In this document: positions 34,865 to 45,715 of the stretch, piece by piece
Numbering within the stretch: the stretch's first letter is position 1
How the letters are laid out: each line of letters starts with the position of its first letter
NCBI GenBank assembly: GCA_963576725.1
Contig: OY755251.1
Location: 38,634,048-38,698,047, forward strand
Reading direction: 5' to 3'
DNA length: 64,000 bases
Source of the DNA: Azorinus chamasolen
Lineage: Eukaryota; Mollusca; Bivalvia; Cardiida; Solecurtidae
Notes under the pieces: model-generated
Database searches by the model: none
Told to the model about the DNA's origin: nothing
Seen by the model: the letters and a program-made list of their open reading frames with translations, nothing else
Position numbers and translations under genes: made by a program

Positions 34865-34964
34865 ACTCTTAAATACAGCATTCATGAGGCAACAAAATCT
34901 CCAAGTCTGACATAAAATAAAACCTAAATTGTTTATCAATGTTTAAAGTTTCCATCATAATTAC

Positions 34965-35340
34965 CCTAAATATTTTGACATCCATTCTCCTCTCTGTATG
35001 GGTTTGTAAAACCAGAGCTCCAGATAAAAATGTGTAAATTAAAACATTTTCAGGAATAACTCCTTTATTTCTCCACGAAACCTTATAATGTGACCACTCT
35101 TTAAAATCGTCTCTTTGAGACGATTCTAAAGAGTGGTTACAGTATAGGGTTTGGTGGAAAAATGAGGATTTTAGTATTTGGGTATGCACCTTTATCTGAT
35201 CTGTAGCTCTGTGAAGCTGAATAAGTCTAGTCAGTTTGGCAAACAGGCTACCTTGATCAGACTGCTCATTTTGGAGCAATTTGATTTGGGTTGGCACTTT
35301 TTGCCAAAGTTTTTCTGTTCAAATACTTAAGGTAAATTTT
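34965..35340. mobile_element. HP3 copy inserted in HP7
   Basis: HP7 starts TACCCTAAATATTTTGACA at 34962 and resumes after HP3 with AAACAGGCTACCTTGATCAG (35240). HP3 spans 35012-35216 between CAGAGCTCCAGATAA and ATCTGTAGCTCTG. Confidence 0.75.
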
Positions 35341-35807
35341 CTTTGCTCCGGGATTCAAGGTAATACTTGTTGAATATTTATAAAAAAATTAAATTTGTGC
35401 ATCACTAGCTTGTTTCATGATTGAATGCTTATGCAATGAAATATAGTAATAAATATTTATTACATGAAATAAATGTCAACTTTAGTGAAAATAAAACCAA
35501 TTTAATACAACAAGCATTTAATAATGACACTAAAAGATCACAATCGAAACATGTTTTATTTCAAATTTTATGCAGATAAACGTAATGATTGCAGTTGAAA
35601 TTCTTTAAAAACAAGTAGAATGTCTTCTATTGTTTTTGAAAGTAGTGTACTATTTAAATGTTTATCAAACTACTGTACATTTGAAAGTGATTTTCTGATT
35701 TTAGATTTTACCCGAACTACTGTGTATTTAAAAGGGATGATTGATTTAGATTTTACCCGAACGGCTGCATCTATAAATAGAACTACCCGGTTTACCATAA
35801 CAGAGAT
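35341..35807. other. AT-rich unassigned sequence with a short duplication
   Basis: GATTTTACCCGAAC occurs at 35703 and 35752 in a ~50-bp duplicated stretch. No other feature. Confidence 0.45.
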
Positions 35808-35942
35808 CCAGATAAGTTGTGTAGATTAAAACATTTTCAAGAATAACTTCTTTATTTTATCTCGAAGAGACGATTCTTATGAGTGGTCACAACTTAGGGT
35901 TTGGTTGAGAAATGATGATTTTAGTTTTTGAGTACACTTTTT
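35808..35942. mobile_element. HP3 copy, first arm deleted
   Basis: AGAGATCCAGATAAGTTG at the left and the mirrored arm TTAGGGTTTGGTTGAGAAAT. It abuts the pearl-type element at 35943. Confidence 0.75.
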
Positions 35943-38900
35943 AGCTCACCAGAGCACAAAGTGCTCAGGGTGAGCTTTTGTGATCGCCAGATGTCCGTCG
36001 GCGTGCGTCGTGCGGTGTGCGTCGTGCGGCGTCAACAATTTGAACCTTTAAAAATCTTCTCCTCTGAATCTACAGGGTTCTCAGCTTTCATCTTTGGTAC
36101 ATAGCATCACCTATAGGTCCTCTACAAAAGTTATATAAATTATGCCCCTGGGGTCAAAATTGGCCCTGCCCCAGGGGTGGGAAGTTTTCAATAGAAACAT
36201 ATAGTAAAACTTTGAAAATCTTCTCCTCTGAAACCAGAAGGTTATTATACCCCCCTTTTGAAAAAATGGGGGTATATTGCTTTGCACATGTCGGTAGGTC
36301 GGTCGGTCTGTCGGTCGGTCGGTCGGTAGATCGATGGTTTCCGAATGATAACTAATAAACGACTTGGCCTAGAATCTTCAAACTTGCTGTGGTGGTTGGT
36401 CATGACAAGTAGATGACCCCTATTGTTTTTGAGGTCACTAGGTCAAAGGTCAAGGTCACCATGACCTTAAATGGTGAAATAGTTTCCGATCAATAACTGC
36501 TCAAGGGTTTGGCTTGGGATCTTCAAACTTGCTGTGGTGGTTGGTCATGACCACTAGATGACCCCTATTGATTTTGAGGTCACTAGGTCAAAGGTCAAGG
36601 TCACCATGACCTTAAATGGTTAAATGGTTTCAGATCAATAACTGCTCAAGGATTTAGCTTAGAATCTTCAAACTTGCTGTGGTAGTTGGTCATGACTACT
36701 GGATGACCCCTATTGATTTTGAGGTCACTAGGTCAAAGGTCAAGGTCACCATGACCTTAACTGGTAAAATGGTTTCTGATCAATAACTGCTCAAGGGTTT
36801 GGCATAGGACCTTCAAAATTGCTTAGGTGGTTAGTCATGACAACTAGATGAGTCCTATTGTTTTTTAGGTCACTAGGTCAAAGGTCAAGGTCACCGTGAC
36901 CTTAAAGGGTGAAATGGTTTGCAATCAATAACTGCTCAAGGGTTTGGCCTAGGAGCTTCAAATTTGCTGTGGTGGTTGGTAATGACCACTAGATGACCCC
37001 TATTGTTTTTTAGGTCACTAGGTCAAAGGTCAAGGTCACCATGCTCTTAACTGGTGAAATGGTTTGCGATCAATAACTGCTCAAAGGGTTTGGAATAGAA
37101 TCTTCAATATTGCTGTGGTAGTTGGTCATGACAACTGGATGACCCCTATTGTATTTGAGGTCACTAGGTCAAAGGTCAAGGTCACCATGACCTTAACTTG
37201 TAAAATGGTTTCTGATCAATAACTGCTCAAGGGTTTGGCTTAGAATCTTCAAATTTGCTGTGGTAGTTGGTCATGACCACTGGATGACCCCTATAGTTGT
37301 TGAGGTCACTAGGTCAAAGGTCAAAGTCACCATGACCTTAATTGGTAAAATGGTTTCTGATCAATAACTGCTCAAGGGTTTAGCTTAGGACCTTCAAATT
37401 TGCTTAGGTGGTTGGTCATGACAACTGGATGACCCCTATTGTTTTTTAGGTCACTAGGTCAAAGGTCAAGGCCACCATGACATTAACTGGTGAAATGGTT
37501 TGCGATCAATAACTGCTCAAGGGTTTGGCTTAGGATCTTCAAACTTGCTGTGGTAGTTGGTCATGACCAATAGATAACCCCTATAATTTTTGAGGTCACT
37601 AGGTCAAAGGTCAAGGTCACCATGACCTTAACTGGTGAAATGTTTTCCAATTAATAACTGCTCAATGGTTTGGGTTGGGATCTTCAAACTTGCTGTGGTA
37701 GTTGGTCGTGACCACTAGATGACCCCTATAGTTGTTAAGGTCACTAGGTCAAAGGTCAAGGTCACCATGACCTTAATATGTGAAATGTTTTCAGATCAAT
37801 AAATGATCAGTGGTTTGGCTTAGGATCTTCAAAGTTGCTGTTGTGATTAGTCATGACCGCTAGATGACCTCTATAGTTGAGGTCACTAGATCAAAGGTCA
37901 GGGGGTCTGGGGGGTATACATGTTTTACAAACATCTCTTGTTAGCTTTCATATTTGGCACATAGCATCATGTTCAGGTCCTCTACAAAAGTTATATAAAT
38001 TATGACCCTGGGGTCAAAATTGGCCCCGCCCCAGGGGTGGGCAGTTTTCAATAGAAACAAATAATGAAATCTTTGAAAATCTTCTCCTCTGAAACTGAAA
38101 GGCTCTCATCTTTCATATTTGGCACAGAGCAGCATATTCAGGTCCTCTACAAAAGTTACATAAATTAAGGCCCTGGGGTCAAAATTGGCCCCGCCCCAGG
38201 GGTGGGCAGTTTCCAATAGAAATATATAGTGAAAACTTTGAAAATCTTCTCCTCTGAAACTAGAAGGTTCTCAGCTTTCATATTTGACACATAGCATCAT
38301 GTTCAGGTCCTCTACAAAAGTTATATAAATTATGGCCCTGGGGTTAAAATTAGCCCCGCCCCAGGGGTGGGCAGTTTTCAATGGAAACAAATAGTGAAAT
38401 CTTTGAAAATCTTCTCCTCTGAAACTGGAAGGCGCTTGGCTTTCATATTTGGCACAGATCATCATGTTCAGGTCCTCTACAAAAGTTATATAAATTATGC
38501 CCCTGGGGTCAAAATTGGCCCCGCCCCAGGGATGGGCAGTTTTCAATAGAAACAAATAGTGAAATCTTTGAAAATCTTCTCCTCTGAAACTGGAAGTCGC
38601 TCAGCTTTCATATTTGGCACAGAGCATCATGTTCAGGTCCTCTACAAAAGTTATATTAATTATTGCCCTGGGGCCAAAATTGTCCCCGCCCCAGAGGTGG
38701 GCAGTTTTCAATGGAAACAAATAGTGAAAACTTTGAAAATCTTCTTCTCTGAATCTGGAAAGTTCTCAGCTTTCATATTTGGCACATAGCATCATGTATA
38801 GGTCCTCTACAAAAGTTATATGAATTATGGCCCTGGGGTCAAAATTGGCCCCGCCCCAGGGGTAGGTAGTTTTCAGCAGAAACATATAGAGAAAACTTTG

Positions 38901-39123
38901 AAAATCTTCTGCTCTGAAACTGAAAGGTTCTCAGCTTTAATATTTGGCTCATAACATCATGTTCAAGTCCTCTACAAAAGTTACATAAATTACGCCCCTG
39001 GGGTCAAAATTGGCCTGCCCCAGGGCCGGCTAGTTTTCTATAGAAACATATAGTGAAAACTTTGAAAATCTTCTCCTCTGATTGTCTGGTGAGCGCTTCA
39101 GGGCCATTCTGGCCCTCTTGTTT
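35943..39123 (+). mobile_element. Outer pearl/Helentron-type element
   Basis: It starts AGCTCACCAGAGCACAAAGT, a palindromic opening, then a GCGTGCGTCGTGCGG tract. Cores of ~155 bp with AAATCTTCTCCTCTGAAAC and CTGGGGTCAAAATTGGCC follow. The 3' end has a GGGCCATTCTGGCCC hairpin and CTCTTGTTT. It is split after the first core by another element (36246-37942) and resumes with six cores. Confidence 0.85.
36246..37942 (+). mobile_element. Inner pearl/Helentron-type element; ~145-bp cores with receptor-like sites
   Basis: 5' hairpin TATACCCCCC...GGGGGTATA, a GGTCGGTCGGTC microsatellite (36296-36335), ten to eleven cores, then GGGGGGTATACATG and ACATCTCTTGTT. Each core carries AGGTCACTAGGTCAAAGGTC directly followed by AAGGTCACCATGACCTTAA. 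Inserted into the outer element. Confidence 0.88.
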
Positions 39124-39432
39124 CTGTAGCTCTGGCCTAAGTATTTAGAAAGAAAAACATGGGCAAAAAGTGTAGACCTAGATCCAATGGATCCTGATGG
39201 AGCAGTTAGATCAGGATCTTCACTATTTGTTACTATTTCAGTCTCAAATCCAAAGTTACCAAATTGCTGCAAACTTGAATTATTCAGCTTTGAGGAAAAA
39301 CGTTTGTCAGCATAAAATACTGATTCAGTTATTACTTGATAGAGATGGCTTTTGATGTCTTTGCAAACAGTAGATTCAGATCCTGTCTCATCAGAGTCTG
39401 CTCTATTTACTTATAGAATAAGATAGATCTGG
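39124..39432. mobile_element. HP7 copy and HP1 half hairpin
   Basis: 39135-39290 is HP7 (TAGACCTAGATCCAATGG...GTTAGATCAGGATCTTCAC). 39340-39432 has HP1 pieces leading into the array. Confidence 0.6.
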
Positions 39433-40108
39433 TTCTACAGTTACTATGATGTCCATACATCTACAGTTACTATGATGTCCATACATCTACAGTTACTATG
39501 ATGTCAATACATCTACAGTTTCTATGATGTCAATACATCTACAGTTTCTATGATGTCAATACATCTACAGTTACTATGATGTCAATACATCTACAGTTAC
39601 TATGATGTCAATACATCTACAGTTACTATGATGTCAATACATCTACAGTTACTACGATGTCAATACATCTACAGTTACTACGATGTCAATACATCTACAG
39701 TTACTACGATGTCAATACATCTACAGTTACTATGATGTCAATACATCTACAGTTACTACGATGTCAATACATCTACAGTTACTACGACTACAGTTACTAT
39801 GATGTCAATATATCTACAGTTACTATGATATCAATACATCTACAGTTACTACGATGTCAATACATCTACAGTTACTACGATGTCAATACATCTACAGTTA
39901 CTACGATGTCATTACATCTACAGTTACTACGATGTCAATACATCTACAGTTACTACGATGTCAATACATCTACAGTTACTACGATGTCAATACATCTACA
40001 GTTACTACGATGTCAATACATCTACAGTTACTACGATGTCAATACATCTACAGTTACTACTATGATGTCAATACATCTACAGTTACTATGATGTCAATAC
40101 ATCCTATT
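39433..40108. repeat. 26-bp satellite, about 26 units
   Basis: Unit ATCTACAGTTACTAYGATGTC plus AATAC. The first units match the HP1 interior (GTTCTACAGTTACTATGATG), so the array grew out of an HP1 copy. The C variant (TACGATG) removes the only TGA, which is why long plus-strand frames appear from 39657 on. Confidence 0.97.
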
Positions 40109-40317
40109 TTTTATATGCCTGATGGGACACCTGTATCTCATCTGAATCCAATCTGTTTGCAATGAAAAATACCAATTTGTAGATAGCATGTTAAAGTTTA
40201 GAAAAACTCCAGGGAACCTGACAAATTTCTCAGTATTAATTGACAATCAACACTAAGTAACATTATATGTTGTCATAAAAACTGTTGACTTTAATGGTTT
40301 TATAAAATTTGAATGTA
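40109..40317. other. HP4 arm and unassigned sequence
   Basis: 40125-40160 has the HP4 closing arm (ATCTCATCTGAATCCAATCTG). The rest is unassigned. Confidence 0.4.
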
Positions 40318-40509
40318 CAGTAAAACCCCTCTAAACTGGAATTCTAGTAGAGAAGAATTTAAATACTTTTAGGCAGATGGCTGTTTAAATGCAGGATGAA
40401 AGTCACACAGAAACTTTCTGCATGACTTTCACCCTGCATTAAGCTGCTACCTGTCTCCAAGACCGACATTTATACTAAATTGAATGTCTGGTTTAGAGAG
40501 GTTTGAATG
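40318..40509. mobile_element. HP6 copy, 192 bp, TA-flanked
   Basis: CAGTAAAACCCCTCTAAACT at the left, AGTTTAGAGG-like mirror (GGTTTAGAGAGGTTTGAATG) at the right, TA at 40316-40317 and 40510-40511. Central hairpin GCAGGATGAAAGTCACACAG...GCATGACTTTCACCCTGC. Consistent with a Tigger-type MITE. Confidence 0.87.
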
Positions 40510-41109
40510 TAGGTGGCATGTATAGGTGTTTTTGCTCTTGTCACAGTCGTGCCTCTATCCAAAGGGTATGTGATTTTTGGATAATCGTTGCAAATACTTT
40601 CGATTTAGATGATATTTAAAGTAACTCCACATCTTATAAGGATCCATACTGTTTGGTTGACTTGTGTAAAAATCAGCTAATGAATATCCATGATATCATT
40701 ATTTCTTGCTTGAATATTGAACAGGGAAAGAGTTTAAAGTGTAGTGACATTGATCTCTGCTTCCTAAACATGGTTTGGTTTATCCCATTACTCCATGCAT
40801 ATTTGTAAAAAATAATGGCATCATAGTATTTATTATGCCCCCAAAGGCGGGCATATAGTGATCGCATTGTCCGTCCTTCCATCTGTCAGTCCGTCCGTGT
40901 TGACGAGGGTCTACTTGTGCTGCGAATTCCTTGAAAAAATGGGTACTTGTGCTGCAATTTTGTCTTCTGTGACAGTCACACAAGAAAATGTGTCCAAACT
41001 GGCATAAATTTACTTCTGTGACAAATCCTTGGTGTCCATACAAACTGCAGCACAAGACAGTTGGACACATTGATCAACGTTGGACAGAGTTGGGTTCCAT
41101 GGGGATTGG
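40510..41109. mobile_element. HP1 scrap and 5' part of a pearl-type element
   Basis: 40834-40900 has the hairpin TATGCCCCCAAAGGCGGGCATA and a GTCCGTCC tract. Instead of cores there follow an inverted pair TTGTGCTGC/GCAGCACAA (40935, 41047) and GTGACAGTCACACAAG. 40670-40800 holds HP1 3'-type sequence. Confidence 0.55.
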
Positions 41110-42430
41110 ACAAGACCACAGTTTTCATTAAGCTGACTGGTGTCTTATTTCATTTGATCAGGGTGGTTGAGACGCATTCCATTTTTCTCTGTGTTTTGTT
41201 GTATGCGCCTGAGTAATAGAGATCACACTTGGACCAGTCTAGGAAAACAGTCAAATAGTGTACCCTGTTGGTAATTTGAAAGGCCAATTTAAACTCGGGT
41301 TCAAGTATGTCTCAACAATTTATAGTACATGAGAGAATAGCTAAAATATCATTAGCTGATCAAACAGAAAACTCCTGGTACAGGATTAATTGTCTTGCAA
41401 CGATAAAACTCCCATGAAAACGGATGATAAAACGTGTACCCCACCCACTTCAAAATTACGCATCTACGGTCACTGATACTTCGATTACGTGAGTATCCAA
41501 TCTTTAAAACAGATTTTCTATTACAGAAATCCTATTTAACGAGTATTTGGATTGTTTTTAAATACATAATACCATGCAATTGAATTTACAATCTGTATAA
41601 TTGGAGAAAATATTCATATGTCATACATGGTTTTTCACGTCATGGCATTTTGTTTCAGCCAGTGCATTTCTGACATTAGTAACTAATAACAGATGAGACA
41701 TGGCTAACTCGCTAAATGCCAGTTGATTTTTCTGATTGCCAGTGCCAAAATAAGCACATGCTAAAAATGAAAGATGAATTTCAAGGTTAGAGGCTTTTTA
41801 AACAACTTTATACAAAGGATAAAACTTTCTTTAACAAGGTGAGTGAAATTTTGCCATTCTCTATCCTTGTTATTCTGCGAGTAGGTATGATTCCATATTA
41901 AGATGTATAAATGGAATCTGTCCCAGCCTTCTCGTCTTTATAAAATCTCTGTCTTGTCCAACCATCTTGGGAGGGTCTTTTACAAGGGGTGTATACATTG
42001 TGGCACTGCCTAGGGGGGACCCCTGCCCAATTTTTCAATTTTGACCGGTTTTGTTTGTTCAAAAGTGAGTGATTTATAAAATACAGATTTTATTCTGTTA
42101 TAATCAAAGATTTAATCAAAAGTTAACGTCTGATGCCTCAAAATTGCACCATTCGAAGTGTTATTTACTGCCGAGAAATTTTACCTTAAATTGTCCATTA
42201 GAAATTAAGATTTCCCTATGTACATGGATTTTATTTACACAAGTGTGATTTAAATTAAAAGTTAACAGTATAAATATCTCTCAATACCAGTTTGAAGATT
42301 CTAAAGTAGATATCTAAAACAACCTTTTGTCATTCTTAATTTTTTTGTCTGCTTGAATCAATGAAAGGTGTTTTTTTTTCTTCAGGAAGGCAAGCTTATG
42401 CGAGATTGCATCAAAACTACACAATTGCTT
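41110..42430. other. Longest repeat-poor block, no gene found
   Basis: About 1.3 kb without any of the repeat families. Splice-like sites exist (GATTAC/GTGAGT at 41484; GATTGCCAG at about 41741; AACAAG/GTGAGT at 41840), but every frame between plausible pairs has stops. It may hold untranslated or regulatory sequence. Confidence 0.4.
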
Positions 42431-42499
42431 TAAATGACATTTCCTCCTAAACCGCTGACCAGATTTCAAAATAACTTCATAGAAATGTTCACCATATTG

Positions 42500-42905
42500 C
42501 CCTCTTCTGCAGTCCATGTCTTGTGTGACTCCCAAGTCATATTCTTTTACTTATGTGACAGTGTTGTCCATGTCTTGTGTGACTCCCAAGTTATATTCCG
42601 TTACTTCTGTGACAGTTGTCCATGTCTTGTGTGACTCCCAAGTTATATTCCTTTACTTCTGTGACAGTGTTGTCCATGTCTTGTGTGACACCCAAGTTAT
42701 ATCCCTTTACTTCTGTGACAGTGTTGTCCATGTCTTGTCACTTGTGTGACTCCCAAGTCATATTCTTTTACTTCTGTGACAGTGTTGTCCATGTCTTGTG
42801 TGACACCCAGGTCATATTCTTTACTTCTGTGACAGTGTTGTGACTGTTGTCCATGTTTTGTCTCTTGTGTGACTCCCAAATCATATTCTTATATTTCTGT
42901 GGCAG
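42500..42905. repeat. ~54-bp tandem repeat, about 7 units
   Basis: Units contain GTCCATGTCTTGTGTGACTC, then AAGTTATATTC and TTACTTCTGTGACAGTGTT, with indels. Open frames on both strands here follow from the repeat. Confidence 0.95.
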
Positions 42906-43480
42906 CTTTCCTATGCAAACAGTGTAGACCCTGATCAGGGGGCTCCTTATCCATTTTTTGCTAAAAAAAGTACTGCAGCTACAGTTGCTCAGCTTCACAT
43001 GCCCATGCATCTTGATGAGTACAGCATGTTGCATTGGAGTTTAGTGACCTGTGACCTTGGCTAAAGTTATAGACAAAAGTACTGCAGCTTCAACTTCATG
43101 TGCTGATGTGCCTCATTGAGTATAGCATGTTGCATCACAGTTTGGTGTCCTTTGACCTTGACCTACATTTACCTTGAGCATTAGCTTTTTTGCTAGCTCT
43201 GTTACCCAAAAGGTACAAGTGCTTCACACACCAGACATACTTTGGCTACAGATGTATGTGGAATCGTGGGTATGCAAGACATTTAATTCTGCAGAATTCT
43301 TGTGTTGGGTCACCTATTTTAATAGGATTACCAGGATTGATCCTTATTAAAAAAGATATACTAAAATACTGAGGTTAAAAAAAGATATACTAAAATACTG
43401 TGGTAATTCATATGGACTTTGGTAATCAAACTTGCTTCTGTGACTGATGTCTAAAAATACTTCTGTGACTTCTGCATAAG
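42906..43480. repeat. HP1 arm, two ~110-bp related units, and unassigned sequence
   Basis: 42913-42945 is an HP1 arm. 42965-43165 contains two units with AAAAGTACTGCAGCT, GTACAGCATGTTGCAT and a GACCTTTGACCTTGACC-type end. 43355-43400 duplicates AAAAGATATACTAAAATACTG. A 60-codon frame at 43190 has no further support. Confidence 0.55.
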
Positions 43481-44497
43481 TGTGGTGCAGTGCGTACACT
43501 TTTTGAGTTGTCACATAAGTAAATTTTGTTGTCACACAGGCATCGCAGTCACACAACTACCCGCCAGTAGGTCCGTCCGTCTGTCCGTCCGTCTGTCCTT
43601 CCATCCGTCCCAAATTCGTGTCCGGTCTGTAACTTCTTCATCTATGAATGGATTTCAATATAACTTGCCACAATTGTTCACCAGACAGAGACGATGTGTC
43701 GCGTTCAAATCCCTGGTCGATGGGTCAAAGGTCAAGGTCACAGGGTACAATTACTTTATCACAATTTTCGTGTCCGGTCTGTAACTTCTTCATCTATCAA
43801 TGGATTTCAATATAACTTGCCACAAATGTTCACCACACAAAGACGACGTGTCGCGTTCTACTCCCAGGTCCATGGGTCAAAGGTCAAGGTCACAGGGTAC
43901 AATTACTTTGTAACAAATTTCATGTCCGGCCTGTAACTTCTTTATCTATCAATGGATTTCAATATAACTTGCCACAAATGTTCACCACACAAAGACGATG
44001 TGTCGCGTTCAACTGCCAGGTCCATGGTTCAAAGGTCAAGGTCACAGGGTAAAATAACTTTGTAACAAATTTCGTGTCCGGTCTGTAACTTCTTTATCTA
44101 TCAATGGATTTCAATATAACTTGGCACAAATGTTCACCACACAAAGAGAATGTGTCGCTTTCAACTCCCAGGTCCATGGGTCAAAGGTCAAGGTCACAGA
44201 ATACAATTACTTTGTCACAAATTTTGTGTCCGGTCTGTAACATCTTTATCTATCAATGGATTTCAATATAACTTGGCACAGATATTTACCAGACGAAGAC
44301 GATGTGTCGCGTTCAGCTCCCTGGTCCATATCTCAAAGGTCAAGGTCACAGGGTACAATTACTTGTTTATCTGTGAATGGATTTCAAAGGAACCTGGCAA
44401 AGATGATGTGTCAACTCCCTGGTCCATGGGTCAAAGGTCAAGGTCACAGGGTACAATTTTTGGGGGCATTTGTCACGTGACTGTGACATCTCTTGTT
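43481..44497 (+). mobile_element. Pearl/Helentron-type element with 146-150 bp cores
   Basis: It is preceded by the right end of a fold-back MITE (GTCACACAACTACCC, 43549-43563). A GTCCGTCCGTCTGTCC tract leads to six cores, each with GTCCGGTCTGTAACTTC and GGGTCAAAGGTCAAGGTCAC. The 3' end is GGGGGCATTTGTCACGTGAC and ATCTCTTGTT. The 5' hairpin is lost. Confidence 0.8.
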
Positions 44498-44504
44498 AGA
44501 TTAT

Positions 44505-45216
44505 TTTTGTGCTCCCAAACAACGGTGTTTGGGGATCATATAGTTGCCACTTTGTCCGTCCATCCCTCTGTCCATTTGTCCGTCCGTCTGTCTATCTGTC
44601 TTTCCATCCGTCCGTCCCAAATTCGTGTCCCTTCTATAACTTCTTTATCTGTGAATGGATTTCAAAATAACCTGGCACAAATGTTCACCACACAAAGACG
44701 ATGTGTCGCGTTCAACTCCCAGGCCCATGGGTCAAAGGTCAAGGTCACAGGGTACAATTACTTTGTAACAAATTTCGTGTCCGGTCTGTAACTTCTTTAT
44801 ATATCAATGGATTTCAATATGATTTGGCACAAATGTTCACCAGACAAACATGATGTGTTGCTTTCAACTCCCTGGTCCATGGGTCAAAGGTCAAGGTCAC
44901 AGGGTACAATTACTTTGTCACAAATTCCCTGACTGGTCTGTTACTTCTTTATCTATCAATGAATTTCTATATAACTTGGCACAGATGTTCACCAGACAAA
45001 AACGAAGTGTCGCGTTTAGCGGGAGGTCCATATGTCAAAGGTCAAGGTCACAGGGTACAATTACTTGTTTATCTGTGAATGGATTTCAAAGTAACCTGGC
45101 ACAAATGTTCACAACACAAAGACGATGTGTCAGCTCCCTGGTCCATAGGTCAAAGGTCAAGGTCACAGGGTACAATTTTTGGGGGCATTTGTCATGTGAC
45201 TGTGACAGCTCTTGTT
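44505..45216 (+). mobile_element. Second pearl/Helentron-type element, tandem to the previous one
   Basis: Hairpin GCTCCCAAACA...TGTTTGGGGATC, GTCCGTCCATCC tract, four cores of the same type as upstream, end CATGTGACTGTGACAGC and TCTTGTT. Head-to-tail with the 43481 element, separated by a few bases. Confidence 0.82.
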
Positions 45217-45279
45217 CATACTTAAAATTTGTCTGCTGTTGGGGAGCATCCATCGGTTCTACTGACTCTTTTGTTTATA

Positions 45280-45672
45280 CAAGCATATGAACACTGTTTT
45301 GTTTTGCCATTGCAGAAACTGTAGAATCCGATCTATATAATTCCATAAGCAAACAGAGCAGACTCTGATCAGACAGCTCCTTCAGGAGCCTTCCTAATTG
45401 GGTGTACTCAGTTTGAAGAGGCTCTAACCCTTTACTCCATAAATGCACCTTTCTACGCCTCTAGAAACAGAGTAGACCCAGATCAGACGGCTCCAATAGG
45501 ACCCGTATGATCAGGGTCTGCTCTGTTTGCTTATGAAATAATATAGATGTGATTTTATAGTTTCTACTTTGGCAAATATTTCATGTATTAATATGCCATT
45601 TGAAAAATTAATCTAATTAATATTCATGAAGTCATTATGCCTTACATAAATATTCATGGTGTAAAGGGTTAA
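45280..45672. mobile_element. HP1 half copy and a full HP1 long-form copy
   Basis: 45300-45415 has the right half with hairpin. 45425-45672 is a full copy (TAACCCTTTACTCC to GTAAAGGGTTAA) with hairpin at 45466-45531 and the CTAATTAATATTCATG body. Confidence 0.8.
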
Positions 45673-45715
45673 AAGATGATTCTATGAGATGCTGGGTTGA
45701 AGGAAGGGTATGAAG

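Noticed and set aside
39657..40091. 144-codon plus-strand frame
   Set aside because: 26-bp satellite artefact dependent on one variant base per unit.
41385..41484. Exon ending at GATTAC before GTGAGT
   Set aside because: No open frame upstream to any plausible acceptor.
43190..43372. 60-codon frame after TTTTTTGCTAG
   Set aside because: The upstream sequence belongs to a repeated ~110-bp unit and no donor is present, so the acceptor-like site is not credible.
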